Part shown: one piece after another, positions 17,551 to 25,928 of the stretch
Position numbering within the stretch: the stretch's first letter is position 1
Layout: each line of letters opens with the position of its first letter
DNA from: Actinophytocola sp044466355
GTDB taxonomy: Bacteria > Actinomycetota > Actinomycetes > Mycobacteriales > Pseudonocardiaceae
NCBI RefSeq assembly: GCF_044466355.1
Contig: NZ_JBITMQ010000003.1
Span: 372,001-436,000 of the forward strand
Direction of reading: 5' to 3'
DNA: 64,000 bases
Program-made: the position numbers and the translations under genes
The notes under the pieces: generated by a model
What the model was told of the DNA's origin: nothing
Seen by the model: only the letters and a program-made list of their open reading frames with translations
Database searches by the model: none

Positions 17551-18303
17551 GTGGCGGGGAACAGCTCACGGCCGGGTGCCAGCGTGGCGTCGCGGGTGCT
17601 CGCCCTGCTCGGCGCGTTCGACGGCGAGCACCGGGCCATGACGCTCACCGCGCTCGCCCGGCGCGCCGACCTGCCGGTCGCGACCGCGTTCCGGCTGGTC
17701 GCCGAGCTGGTCGCGTGGGGCGCGCTGGAGCGGCGCGAGGCCGGGGAGTACGTGGTCGGGCGGCGGATGTGGGACCTCGGGCTGCTCGCGCCCGTGCAGT
17801 CGGGCCTGCGGCAGGTCGCGTCGCCGTTCCTGCACGACCTGTACGGCGCCACGCTCGCGACCGTGCACCTCGCGGTCCGCGACGGCACGTCCGTGCTCTA
17901 CGTCGACCGGCTGGCCGGGCACGTGTCGGTGCCGGTGGTCAGCGACGTCGGGTCACGGCTGCCCATGCACGCGACGGGTGTCGGCAAGGTGCTGCTCGCG
18001 CACGCGCCGGAGGACGTCCAGGCGTGGGTGTTCCGCAACCTCACACGCGTCACCGCGTACACGATCACCCAGCCCGGACGGCTGCGGGGCGAGCTGCGGC
18101 GGGTGCGCCGCGAGGGGTACGCGCAGACCGGTGAGGAGATGAGCCTGGGCGCGTGCTCGGTCGCCGTGCCGATCACCGCACCGGACGGTGCCGTGCCCGC
18201 GGCGCTGGGCATCGTCGTGCCGACGCTCGGCCGCGACCGCCCACGGCTCGTGGCGGCGCTCCAGGTGGCGGCCCAGGGCATCAGCCGAAGCCTGTTCCAC
18301 TGA
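17551..18303 (+). CDS. IclR-family regulator, probable pca regulator
   Basis: A 250-residue IclR-type regulator. It has an N-terminal winged helix (~10-70; SRVLALLGAF, LTALARRADLPVATAFRLV) and a C-terminal effector domain (~90-250; VLYVDRLAGHVSVPVVSDVG, LPMHATGVGKVLLAH). PcaR and PobR, IclR proteins controlling protocatechuate and 4-hydroxybenzoate genes, are known relatives. Divergence from pcaH and the downstream pobA make it the likely local regulator, responding to beta-ketoadipate, protocatechuate or 4-hydroxybenzoate (inference). GTG start with AAGGA upstream. PcaR-like by context only. Confidence 0.8.
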   Translation: MAGNSSRPGASVASRVLALLGAFDGEHRAMTLTALARRADLPVATAFRLVAELVAWGALERREAGEYVVGRRMWDLGLLAPVQSGLRQVASPFLHDLYGATLATVHLAVRDGTSVLYVDRLAGHVSVPVVSDVGSRLPMHATGVGKVLLAHAPEDVQAWVFRNLTRVTAYTITQPGRLRGELRRVRREGYAQTGEEMSLGACSVAVPITAPDGAVPAALGIVVPTLGRDRPRLVAALQVAAQGISRSLFH

Positions 18304-18354
18304 GCGGAAACCGATGCGTTGTCCGTGCGGCACCGCGGGTATTGACTGTCAGGC

Positions 18355-19512
18355 ATGCGAACCCAGGTCGCCATCATCGGTGCCGGTCCCGCCGGGCTGC
18401 TGCTGTCCCACCTGCTCGCGGCGGGTGGTGTCGAGTCGGTCGTGGTCGAGACCCGCACCCGCGAGTACGTCGAGTCCCGCATCCGTGCGGGCATCCTGGA
18501 GCACTCGACGGTCGAACTGCTCCGGTCGGTCGGGCTCGGTGACCGCCTGACCCGCGAGGGCGACCAGCACCGCGGCGTCTACCTGCAGTGGCCGGGCGAG
18601 CGGCACCACGTCGACTTCCAGGACCTGGTCGGCCGGAGCGTGTGGGTGTACGGGCAGACGGAGGTGCAGAAGGACCTCGGCCGAGCGCGCGACGCGGCGG
18701 GCCAGCAGGTGATCTACGACGTCCGCGACACGGCCGTCCACGACCCGGCCGACCCGTACGTGACGTTCACCGTGGACGGCGCGCCGCACCGGCTGGACGC
18801 GGACGTGGTCGTCGGCTGCGACGGCTCGTTCGGCCCGACCCGCGAGTCCGTGCCGGGGACGACGTGGCAGCGGACCTACGACTACTCGTGGCTGGGCGTG
18901 CTGGCGACCGTGCCGCCGTCGACGGACGAGCTGATCTACGCGTGGCACCCGGACGGGTTCGCGCTGAACTCCATGCGCTCGCCCACCGTGACCCGTCTCT
19001 ACCTGCAGGTACCGTCCGGCACCGACATCGCGGAGTGGCCGGACGACCGGATCTGGGACGCGCTGTCGCGGCGGCTGGGGCACGGCCAGGACGGCTGGAA
19101 GCTCGCCCGGGGTCCCATCACCGACAAGAGCGTCCTGCCGATGCGCAGTCTCGTGCAGGCGCCCATGCGCCGTGACCGGGTCTTCCTCGCGGGGGATGCC
19201 GCGCACATCGTGCCTCCGACGGGCGCGAAGGGCCTGAACCTGGCCGTGGCCGACGTGGCGTTGCTGGCACCCGCGCTGGTGTCGTTGCTGCGCGAGAAGG
19301 ACCCCAGGCTCGCCGACGAGTACTCGGACCGCGCGCTGCGGCGCGTGTGGCGCTGCACCCACTTCTCGTGGTGGATGACGACGATGCTGCACGCCACGGA
19401 CGATCCGTTCGACCACCAGCTCCAGTTGTCGCAGCTGCGGTGGGTCGCGTCGAGCGAGGCGGGCGCGCGGGGCCTGGCGGAGAACTACGCCGGCCTGCCG
19501 ATCGGCTTCTGA
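18355..19512 (+). CDS. pobA: 4-hydroxybenzoate 3-monooxygenase
   Basis: A 385-residue class A flavoprotein hydroxylase that converts 4-hydroxybenzoate to protocatechuate with NAD(P)H and O2. Motifs are the Rossmann GxGxxG (IIGAGPAGLLLSHLLA), the DG motif (VVGCDGSFGPTRESV) and the FAD ribityl motif (FLAGDAAHIVPPTGAKGLNL). ESRIRAGILEHSTVELL is characteristic of PobA. It sits 51 bp after the IclR gene and feeds the divergent pca operon. Confidence 0.92.
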   Translation: MRTQVAIIGAGPAGLLLSHLLAAGGVESVVVETRTREYVESRIRAGILEHSTVELLRSVGLGDRLTREGDQHRGVYLQWPGERHHVDFQDLVGRSVWVYGQTEVQKDLGRARDAAGQQVIYDVRDTAVHDPADPYVTFTVDGAPHRLDADVVVGCDGSFGPTRESVPGTTWQRTYDYSWLGVLATVPPSTDELIYAWHPDGFALNSMRSPTVTRLYLQVPSGTDIAEWPDDRIWDALSRRLGHGQDGWKLARGPITDKSVLPMRSLVQAPMRRDRVFLAGDAAHIVPPTGAKGLNLAVADVALLAPALVSLLREKDPRLADEYSDRALRRVWRCTHFSWWMTTMLHATDDPFDHQLQLSQLRWVASSEAGARGLAENYAGLPIGF

Positions 19513-19611
19513 CCTCACAGAATCGCGACCACCAGGAGCACGCAAGGGACGTCACAGCGACAGCAGGCGGTTGCCCTGAATAGCCCCGCGCCGCGCGAGG
19601 AACCCGTCCGC

Positions 19612-20673
19612 ATGCAGCTCAGCGCCAGGCAGCGGGAAGGGCTCGTACAGGCGGCGAAGGCTGCGGTCGCGGCGGCCGTCGCCTTTCTCGTCGCGCGGCA
19701 GGTGCACGCGCCGCAGTCGTTCATGGCGCCGTACGCGGCGGTGTTCATGATGACCGAGACGGTGTACCGGTCGTTCACCGAAGCCGCGCGGACCGTGGCC
19801 ACGCTCGTGCTCGGTGTGCTGCTCGCGTTCGTCACGATCACGGTCATCCCGAACACGGCCGTCGCGCTGCCGGTGGCCGTGTTCGTCGGGGCCGCGATCG
19901 GGCGGTGGCACCGGCTCGGGGACAGCGGCATCTGGATCGGGGTGACCGCGCTGCTGATGCTCGCCTACGGCACCGCGGACGACATGGGTTACCTCGTCTA
20001 CCGCGCGATCGAGGGCGTGCTCGGCGCGGCGGTCGGGCTCGCCGTCAACATGTTCGTGGTGCCACCGCTGCATCTGCGGTCCGGCCCGGGCGCCGTCGAG
20101 GACGTCGCCGCCGAACTCGACGAGCTGGTCCGCGACATCGCCACCGGCCTGCGCGGCGACTGGGACGACGGCGACGCCCGGGGGTGGCAGCGCCGCGCGC
20201 GTGAGCTCGAGGATGTCGTGCGCCGTGCCGAGCAGGCCAGCGGCCGCACGTGGGAGAGCACCAGGTACAACCCGAGGTGGGTGCTGCGGCAGCGGCGGCG
20301 GCCGGACCTCGACGGGCTCCACCAGGACCTCGGCACGCTGTACGAGATCGCGCGGCAGGTGCAGCACATCACCGAGGCGCTGGTCGCGTCCAGCACGGGC
20401 GTCGCGCCGATCGCGGGCGAGTGGTTCACCTCCTCCTACGCCGACCTGCTCGACGCGCTGGCCAAGGCCGTCGCCGCGCACCGGGACGACGCGAGGTCCC
20501 CCGACACCGGGGACGTGGCCAGGGCACTCGACCGCAGCCGCGAGTGGCGCCGTGACCTGGTGCACGACGGCATCGTCGACGGCGACGGCGTACGGCTCGA
20601 CTGGAGCACACAGGCCGCCCTGCTGCTCGCGGTGGAACGCGCCTGCGACGTCGTCCTCGACGGCGACCGCTAG
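19612..20673 (+). CDS. FUSC-type aromatic acid exporter
   Basis: A 353-residue protein. Its N-terminal ~155 residues carry about five to six membrane helices of the FUSC/aromatic-acid-exporter (DUF939-like) type (APYAAVFMMTETVYRSF, VGAAIGRWHRLGDSGIWIGV). A cytoplasmic alpha-helical region follows (~165-353). Related proteins (AaeB, YqjA-like) export aromatic acids. Position right after pobA suggests relief of 4-hydroxybenzoate or protocatechuate stress (inference). Its TAG stop shares a CTAG tetranucleotide with the stop of the convergent MarR gene. Confidence 0.75.
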   Translation: MQLSARQREGLVQAAKAAVAAAVAFLVARQVHAPQSFMAPYAAVFMMTETVYRSFTEAARTVATLVLGVLLAFVTITVIPNTAVALPVAVFVGAAIGRWHRLGDSGIWIGVTALLMLAYGTADDMGYLVYRAIEGVLGAAVGLAVNMFVVPPLHLRSGPGAVEDVAAELDELVRDIATGLRGDWDDGDARGWQRRARELEDVVRRAEQASGRTWESTRYNPRWVLRQRRRPDLDGLHQDLGTLYEIARQVQHITEALVASSTGVAPIAGEWFTSSYADLLDALAKAVAAHRDDARSPDTGDVARALDRSREWRRDLVHDGIVDGDGVRLDWSTQAALLLAVERACDVVLDGDR

Positions 20674-21110
20674 GGGTAGGGGTCCGTGACCTCGCGCAGC
20701 CGGGTCAGGATCTGGCGCAGCTGCGCCATGTGCCGCTTGCCCAGGTGTGCCGCCCACTCCGCCTCCACCTCGGCGACCGCGGCGGCGGCGATCGGGATGG
20801 CCGCCTTCCCGCGGCCGGAGATCCGCACCAGCCGGGCGCGCTTGTCCGTCGGGTCCGGGACCCGTTCCACCCAGCCCGCCTTCTCCAGTTGGTCGACCAG
20901 GAAACCGGCGGTCTGCTTGGTGACCTGCGCCTGCTCGGCGAGGTCGGTCAGCCGGGTGCCGTCGGGGCCGACGCGCTGCATGATCTTCATCTGCGCGGTG
21001 GTGATGTCGTCGTACCCCGCCTCGCGCAGCGCGGTGATCACCCGGTTCTCCAGCCACCGGTACGGGATGTAGAGCAGCAGCCCGGTGTTGAGCTGGTCGT
21101 CGGTCACCAT
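20670..21110 (-). CDS. MarR-family regulator
   Basis: A 146-residue MarR winged-helix repressor. The recognition-helix region TDLAEQAQVTKQTAGFLVDQL and the wing (DPTDKRARLVRISGRG) are clear. Start candidates are GTG 21113, ATG 21110 and GTG 21107; AAGGGG lies just upstream, and ATG 21110 is used here. Its divergent control region holds two copies of a 15-bp operator-like palindrome, so it probably represses itself and the divergent gene at 21185. Ligand unknown. Confidence 0.85.
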   Translation of the reverse strand: MVTDDQLNTGLLLYIPYRWLENRVITALREAGYDDITTAQMKIMQRVGPDGTRLTDLAEQAQVTKQTAGFLVDQLEKAGWVERVPDPTDKRARLVRISGRGKAAIPIAAAAVAEVEAEWAAHLGKRHMAQLRQILTRLREVTDPYP

Positions 21111-21125
21111 CACCCCTTGACGTTG

Positions 21126-21163
21126 GTCAGAGAATCTGACTTAATTTGGTCAGCGAGTCTGAC
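21126..21163. promoter_or_regulatory. Two MarR-type operator palindromes
   Basis: GTCAGAGAATCTGAC (21126-21140) is a perfect 6-3-6 inverted repeat. GTCAGCGAGTCTGAC (21149-21163) is the same site with one arm mismatch. The 23-bp centre-to-centre spacing is close to two helical turns, and the flanking TTG and TTA bases are repeated too. They fill the gap between marR and the divergent maleylpyruvate isomerase-like gene and so would cover both promoters. Confidence 0.7.
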
Positions 21164-21184
21164 TTATTTTAGTGGGAGGTCCGC

Positions 21185-21841
21185 ATGGACCGCGAGCAGG
21201 CCTGGCAGGCCATCGAACAGGAACGGCGCCGTTTGGCCGACCTCCTCGCCGACCTCGCGGACGACGAGTGGGACACCCCGTCGCTGAGCGCGGGCTGGCG
21301 CGTCCGCGATGTCGCCGCCCACGTCGCGCTCGCGCCGCAGCCGCCGGGGCCGTGGGAGATGGTCGCGTGGGCCGTCCGCGCTCGCGGCAGCTTCCACCGG
21401 CTGAACCACGACATCTCCGTGGCGCACGCCGAGTCGCGTACCGGGGCCGAGTTGGTGGCCGAGCTGCGTGCACACGCCGCGTCCCGCCGCCTGCCCGCGC
21501 TGACCGGCTACCGCAACATCCTGTTCGACACGCTCGTGCACGTACAGGACGTCGCGATCCCGCTGCACCGGGTGCTGCCGATGCCGGTGGCCGCCGCCCG
21601 CGCCGGCGCGACCCGCGTCTGGACGATGGGCTGGCCGTTCTGGGCGCGACGACGTCTGGCCGGTTTCCGCCTGGTCGCAACCGACACGCTCTGGGCCGTG
21701 GGCGACGGGGAACAGGTGGTGTGCGGCCCGATCGAGGCCCTGCTGCTCCTGCTCACCGGCCGCCCGGTGGCGCTGGACCGGCTGACCGGCGCCGGGGTCG
21801 ACGCGCTGACCGAACGGGTCGCGGGCCGCTCCCGGGCGTGA
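21185..21841 (+). CDS. Maleylpyruvate isomerase / DinB-like mycothiol-dependent protein
   Basis: A 218-residue protein with the N-terminal four-helix DinB-like domain of the maleylpyruvate isomerase family (TIGR03083 type): WRVRDVAAHVAL near residues 38-49, then FDTLVHVQDVAIPL (~119-132). The His residues in these two motifs are the expected metal ligands. Family members use mycothiol in isomerisation or S-transfer. Divergent from the MarR gene and probably its main target. The exact substrate is unknown. Confidence 0.7.
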   Translation: MDREQAWQAIEQERRRLADLLADLADDEWDTPSLSAGWRVRDVAAHVALAPQPPGPWEMVAWAVRARGSFHRLNHDISVAHAESRTGAELVAELRAHAASRRLPALTGYRNILFDTLVHVQDVAIPLHRVLPMPVAAARAGATRVWTMGWPFWARRRLAGFRLVATDTLWAVGDGEQVVCGPIEALLLLLTGRPVALDRLTGAGVDALTERVAGRSRA

Positions 21842-21914
21842 GGCGGATGGTGTCGGTCGCTCCTGTTCGGTTCCCTTCTGTCGCTACACTCCGGCCGCTA
21901 CGAAGGGGGTCGGC

Positions 21915-22553
21915 GTGGACGCGAGGCTCAGTCGGGCCAACGAGTTGTACGAGCGGGCCGTGTTCGGCGGTGACGACGCCGCGCTGGCGGCCGCCGATCG
22001 GGAGCTCGACGGGGTCGAGGCCGATCTCGCCCTTGCCAGGGGGCGGGTCGTGCACGCGCGCTTCCTCGCCCGGCGGGTCGAGGAACCGGCCGAGTTGCCG
22101 CTCTTCGAGCAGGCCGCCGAGCTGTACCGCCGCGCGGGCGACGAGCGTGGCGAGGCCGAGGCGTTGTTCTGGGTCGGCACGTTCCACCAGGTGGTCCGCC
22201 GCGACCACGACACGGCCGCGCCGGTGCTCGGGCGCGCACGCGAACTCGCCACCGGCGCCGGTGACGACCTCACGCTCTCCTACGTCCTGCGGCACCTCGG
22301 GTTCGTCGAGCAGGCCGAGGGGCGGGTACCGGCCGCCCGGGAGCTGTTCGCCGAGTCGACCGAGCTGCGGCGCAAGGTCGGGTTCCACGCCGGGGTCGCC
22401 GCCAACCTGGTCGGGCTCGCCCATCTCGCCGACGACCCCGCGACGGCACGCGGGTACCTCGACGAGGCGGCCGCCGTCGCCGCCGAGTGTGGCGCCGACG
22501 CCGTGCTCGGCTGGGTCGCCCAGGCACGCGACACCCTCGGTCAGGACTCGTAG
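21915..22553 (+). CDS. TPR-containing cytoplasmic protein
   Basis: A 212-residue all-helical, Ala/Glu-rich protein with tetratricopeptide-like repeats across ~60-205 (LFEQAAELYRRAGDERGEAE, APVLGRARELATGAGDDLT, ARELFAESTELRRKVG). No catalytic domain is visible; a scaffold or interaction role is likely. GTG start behind GAAGGGGG. Its end overlaps the convergent alpha/beta hydrolase gene by 13 bp. Confidence 0.65.
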   Translation: MDARLSRANELYERAVFGGDDAALAAADRELDGVEADLALARGRVVHARFLARRVEEPAELPLFEQAAELYRRAGDERGEAEALFWVGTFHQVVRRDHDTAAPVLGRARELATGAGDDLTLSYVLRHLGFVEQAEGRVPAARELFAESTELRRKVGFHAGVAANLVGLAHLADDPATARGYLDEAAAVAAECGADAVLGWVAQARDTLGQDS

Positions 22554-23320
22554 GCCACCCGGTCGAGCCAGTCCGACATCAGCGCGTCGAACAGCAGCGG
22601 CTGCTCGAACTGCAGGTTGTGCCCTGCCACGTCGAGCACCGCGAACGTCGCTCTCGGGTAGTGGGGTAAGAGCGCCCACTGGTCCTCGTAGCCGACGACG
22701 TCGTCCTGCCTGCCGGTGACGATCAACGCGGGCCCGGTGAACTCGTCGCCACCCTCCGGGTCGTCGGACAGCAGCCACCGCGCCCGGATGCGCGCCATCG
22801 CCTCCTCGTCGGCGGCGGCCAGGCCCGGTTCGATCTCCTCCTCGAAACGCCGCAGGGTCTCCGCCGTCTCGACCACCGCGATCGAGCTGAACTCCGCGTT
22901 CTCCCGCAGGCCGGGGTCGCGCCGCAGCACCTGGCGTGGCGGGACGGTCCTCGTCGCGTGTTCGACCGCGACGCCGATCGGGCAGATCAGCGCCAGCCCC
23001 AGCACCTGTGTGCCGAGCGCGCGTGCGAGCCCGCGCGCCAGGTAGCCGCCGTACGACTCGCCGACCAGCAGGAACGGTGTCGTGCCGATGGTTTCCGACA
23101 CGAACGCGCGCACCGCGGCCAGCACGGCGTCCGACGACGCGACGGACGGCGGGGCGTGGGACTTGCCCATGCCGGGCAGGTCCGGGTAGAGACGCCGGTA
23201 ACCCGTTCTTCGCGCGAAGACCGGTTCCAGACAGCCGAGCATCAGGCGGTGGTCCGGGGTCCAGCCGTGCAGTGCGAGCACCGGGGTGCCGGTGCCGATG
23301 TCCACGTGGTTCAGGCTCAT
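22541..23320 (-). CDS. Alpha/beta hydrolase
   Basis: A 259-residue alpha/beta-fold hydrolase. The nucleophile elbow is GESYGGYLARGLA, the oxyanion region is LHGWTPDH, the acid is probably in TGRQDDVVG and the histidine in DVAGHNLQFEQP. Substrate unknown. Start chosen at the ATG giving MSLNHVDIGTG; two ATGs 9 and 12 bp upstream are possible. Convergent with the TPR gene and divergent from the MmcQ/YjbR gene. Confidence 0.75.
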   Translation of the reverse strand: MSLNHVDIGTGTPVLALHGWTPDHRLMLGCLEPVFARRTGYRRLYPDLPGMGKSHAPPSVASSDAVLAAVRAFVSETIGTTPFLLVGESYGGYLARGLARALGTQVLGLALICPIGVAVEHATRTVPPRQVLRRDPGLRENAEFSSIAVVETAETLRRFEEEIEPGLAAADEEAMARIRARWLLSDDPEGGDEFTGPALIVTGRQDDVVGYEDQWALLPHYPRATFAVLDVAGHNLQFEQPLLFDALMSDWLDRVAYES

Positions 23321-23366
23321 GCGCGGCATCATGCACCAGACCACCGACAATTCCGGGAGGCCGAGG

Positions 23367-23798
23367 ATGCCGGACCGACCAGACGTGCCCGACGACGTGC
23401 TCGACCGGCTGCGCGCCCGGTGTCTCGCGCTGCCCGGCGCCTACGAGGAACGGGCCTGGGTCGGCACCCGCTGGATGGTCCGCAAGAAGACCTTCGCCCA
23501 CGTGCTCGGCATCAGCGACGAGTACCCGCCCGCCTACGCCCGCGAGGCCCCGTACGTCGGCGACGCCACCGTGCTCACCTTCCGCTCGCGGGGTGACGAG
23601 CTGGCCGCGCTGGTCGGCACCGGCCACCCGTTCTACAAGCTGAGCTGGCACCCGGAGGCCGTCGGCATGGTCGTCGAAACGGACGCCGACTGGGACGAGA
23701 TCGGCGAGCTGCTCACCGAGAGCTACTGCCTGCGGGCGCCACAGAAGCTGGTGGCGCGGGTTCGTCGGCCAGGTCCCGCAGCCGGCGGACCGGGCTGA
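23367..23798 (+). CDS. MmcQ/YjbR-family protein
   Basis: A 143-residue protein of the MmcQ/YjbR family (CyaY-like fold, proposed DNA-binding). Visible patterns are LPGAYEERAWVGTRWMVRKK, KTFAHVLG and FYKLSWHPEAVGMVV. Function in the cell is unknown. ATG 23367 follows GGGAGG with good spacing. Its 3' end overlaps the convergent MFS gene by 86 bp, a long but plausible antisense overlap. Confidence 0.75.
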   Translation: MPDRPDVPDDVLDRLRARCLALPGAYEERAWVGTRWMVRKKTFAHVLGISDEYPPAYAREAPYVGDATVLTFRSRGDELAALVGTGHPFYKLSWHPEAVGMVVETDADWDEIGELLTESYCLRAPQKLVARVRRPGPAAGGPG

Positions 23799-24954
23799 AC
23801 CACAGGAGCACCGGACACGCCAGCGTCAGCAGGCACGCCACCCACAACGCGCCCCGGGTCCCGATCGCCGTCGCCACCACGCCGCCCGACAGCGCGCCGA
23901 ACGGGATCGCGCCCCACGACACGAACCGCACGGTCGCGACCACCCGCGACAGCAGCTCGGGCGGGGTCGTCACCTGCCGGTGCGTCCGCGCGTTGATGGA
24001 GAACACCACCACGCCGATCCCGAAACCCACGTTGGCCACGGCGAACAGCACCATGCCCGCCACACCGTGACCGACCGGCATCAGCAACGCGATCCCCGCG
24101 CCGCAGAACGCCGCCACCACCAACGCCCGCGCGCTGCCCAGCCGCGCGGTGAGCCACGGCGCCAGCGCCGCCCCGACGAGCGAGCCGAGCCCCTCGGCCG
24201 CGATCAACAGGCCGACCAGCGCCGGGGAGGCGTGCAGGTCACGCACCAGGAACACCGGGATCAACGCCATCAGCGCGCCGTTCGCGAAGTTGTCCGCGGT
24301 CGCGCCGAGCATGCAGGTGCGCAGCACCGGGTGCCGGACCACGAACCGCCAGCCCTCGCGGATCAGCGGGCCCATCCGCGGCCGGTCCGCGCGCGCCGGG
24401 ACCGAACCGCGGGGCAACCCGCGCAGCAGCACCGCCGACACCAGGAAGCTCACCGCGTCCACCAGCAGCGTCGGCACCGCGCCGAGCAGCTGCACGACCA
24501 GCCCGCCCAGGCTCGGGCCGCCGAGCGAGGTCGCGGAGTGCGTCGCCGACATCAGGCTGTTGCGCGCGGTCAGTTCCTCACGGCTGACGATCGTGGGCAG
24601 GAACGTGCCGGAGCCGACGTCGAACACGACGTTCGCCAGGCTGATCACGAGTGCGGCCACGACGAGGTGCCCGATCGTGAGGTGGCCGGACCACCACGCG
24701 AGCGGCACCGAGCTGATCGCGGCCGCGCGGAGCACGTCCATCGCCACCTGCGTGCCGCGCAACGGCAGCCGCTGCACGATCACGCCCGCGGGCAGTCCGA
24801 CCACGGCCCACGCCAGGTAGGTCGCGACCGTGAGCATGCTGACCTCGAAGGCCGAAGCGTCGAGGGTGGTCACCGCGACCAGCGGCAACGCGACCGCGGT
24901 GACCGCCGTGCCCGTTTGGCTGACCGCCGTCGCCGACCAGAAGCGCCAGAACAT
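23713..24954 (-). CDS. MFS transporter (EntS-like)
   Basis: A 413-residue protein with 12 predicted membrane helices. The sequence resembles the EntS/multidrug MFS_3 group (SQTGTAVTAVALPLVAVTTL, RNSLMSATHSATSLGGPSLG, INARTHRQVTTPPELLSRV). Export of a small molecule is likely, with substrate unknown. It is divergent from the HxlR-peroxiredoxin gene across 71 bp containing an inverted repeat, so it is a likely target of that regulator. Confidence 0.8.
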   Translation of the reverse strand: MFWRFWSATAVSQTGTAVTAVALPLVAVTTLDASAFEVSMLTVATYLAWAVVGLPAGVIVQRLPLRGTQVAMDVLRAAAISSVPLAWWSGHLTIGHLVVAALVISLANVVFDVGSGTFLPTIVSREELTARNSLMSATHSATSLGGPSLGGLVVQLLGAVPTLLVDAVSFLVSAVLLRGLPRGSVPARADRPRMGPLIREGWRFVVRHPVLRTCMLGATADNFANGALMALIPVFLVRDLHASPALVGLLIAAEGLGSLVGAALAPWLTARLGSARALVVAAFCGAGIALLMPVGHGVAGMVLFAVANVGFGIGVVVFSINARTHRQVTTPPELLSRVVATVRFVSWGAIPFGALSGGVVATAIGTRGALWVACLLTLACPVLLWFSPVRRLRDLADEPAPPASVAPAGSSSR

Positions 24955-24969
24955 GCACCCTCCCCAGTG

Positions 24970-24995
24970 AGTTCACAATCGGAACTGACTATATT
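24970..24995. promoter_or_regulatory. Inverted repeat and -10-like site between MFS and HxlR-peroxiredoxin genes
   Basis: AGTTC (24970-24974) and GAACT (24982-24986) form an inverted repeat with a 7-bp spacer in an unusually AT-rich patch. TATATT (24990-24995) follows and could be a -10 element for the rightward gene. HxlR regulators bind short palindromes in such divergent promoters, so this is the likely operator. Confidence 0.5.
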
Positions 24996-25025
24996 GGGCG
25001 AGGTGGCGGACAGGCGAGTGGGTTC

Positions 25026-25901
25026 ATGAAGCACAGCGAGCTGGCCGACGCCGAGTGCGCCATCGCGCAGGCGCTCGGCGTCGTCGGTGACTGGTGGACG
25101 CTGCTGGTCGTGCGTGACATCGCGGGCGGCGTCGCCCGGTTCGACGACCTCCAGCGCGAGCTGGACATCAGCCGCAAGACCCTCACCGAGCGGCTGAAGT
25201 CGTTGGTGGCGGGCGGAGTCGTCGAGAAGGCGCACTACTCGGACCGCCCGCCGCGCTACGAGTACCGGCTCACCGACAAGGGCCGCGGTCTGCTGCCGGT
25301 GCTGATCGCGTTGCAGGACTGGGGCGCCAGGTACGTGTCCGGCGACGGGTCGCTGACGGGCACGAGCTCACCGTCGTCGGCGGAGGCGCGGCGGGTGCAC
25401 GGGCTGGTCGGCAAGCGGGTACCCGCCATCGGCCTGCCCGCCGACAGCGGGGACCACGCCGACGCCGTGCCCGGACGCTGGACGGTGCTGTACGCGTTCC
25501 CCGGCGCGTTCGCGCCCGCGGGCACCCCGCTGCCGCCCGACTGGGGCGAGATCCCGGGGGCCGCGGGCTGCACGCTGGAGTCGACCACCTACCGCGACCG
25601 GTTCCCCGACTTCGCACGGCACGACGTCGCCGTGCGCGGGCTGAGCACGCAGCGGCCGGACCAGCTGCGTGCCTTCGCCGAACACGTCCGCCTGCCGTTT
25701 CCCCTGCTGTCGGACGAGGACCTCGCGCTGACCGCGGCGCTGCGGCTGCCCACGTTCCGCGCCCACGGCGTCGACCGGCTCAAGCGGCTGACCATGATCG
25801 TCGACCCCGCACGGACCGTCCGCGCGGTCCAGTTCCCGGTCACCGACCCGGCGGGCTCGGTCGACGAGGCGCTCGCCCAGGTCAGGAAGCTGCGGGGGTA
25901 G
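25026..25901 (+). CDS. HxlR-type regulator fused to a peroxiredoxin-like domain
   Basis: A 291-residue two-domain protein. Residues ~1-105 are an HxlR winged helix (GVVGDWWTLLVVRDIAGG, LDISRKTLTERLKSLV) with the N-terminal cysteine (DAECAIAQAL) seen in redox-sensing HxlR proteins such as YodB. Residues ~130-291 are an AhpC/BCP-type peroxiredoxin domain: VLYAFPGAFAPAGTP and PGAAGCTLESTTYRDRFPDF, where the Cys in GCT aligns with the peroxidatic Cys of BCP-type enzymes. Likely a repressor whose oxidation state is set by its own peroxidase module, controlling the divergent MFS gene (inference). Confidence 0.75.
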   Translation: MKHSELADAECAIAQALGVVGDWWTLLVVRDIAGGVARFDDLQRELDISRKTLTERLKSLVAGGVVEKAHYSDRPPRYEYRLTDKGRGLLPVLIALQDWGARYVSGDGSLTGTSSPSSAEARRVHGLVGKRVPAIGLPADSGDHADAVPGRWTVLYAFPGAFAPAGTPLPPDWGEIPGAAGCTLESTTYRDRFPDFARHDVAVRGLSTQRPDQLRAFAEHVRLPFPLLSDEDLALTAALRLPTFRAHGVDRLKRLTMIVDPARTVRAVQFPVTDPAGSVDEALAQVRKLRG

Positions 25902-25928
25902 CTCCCGTTTCGTTGCGGGACAACGGAA

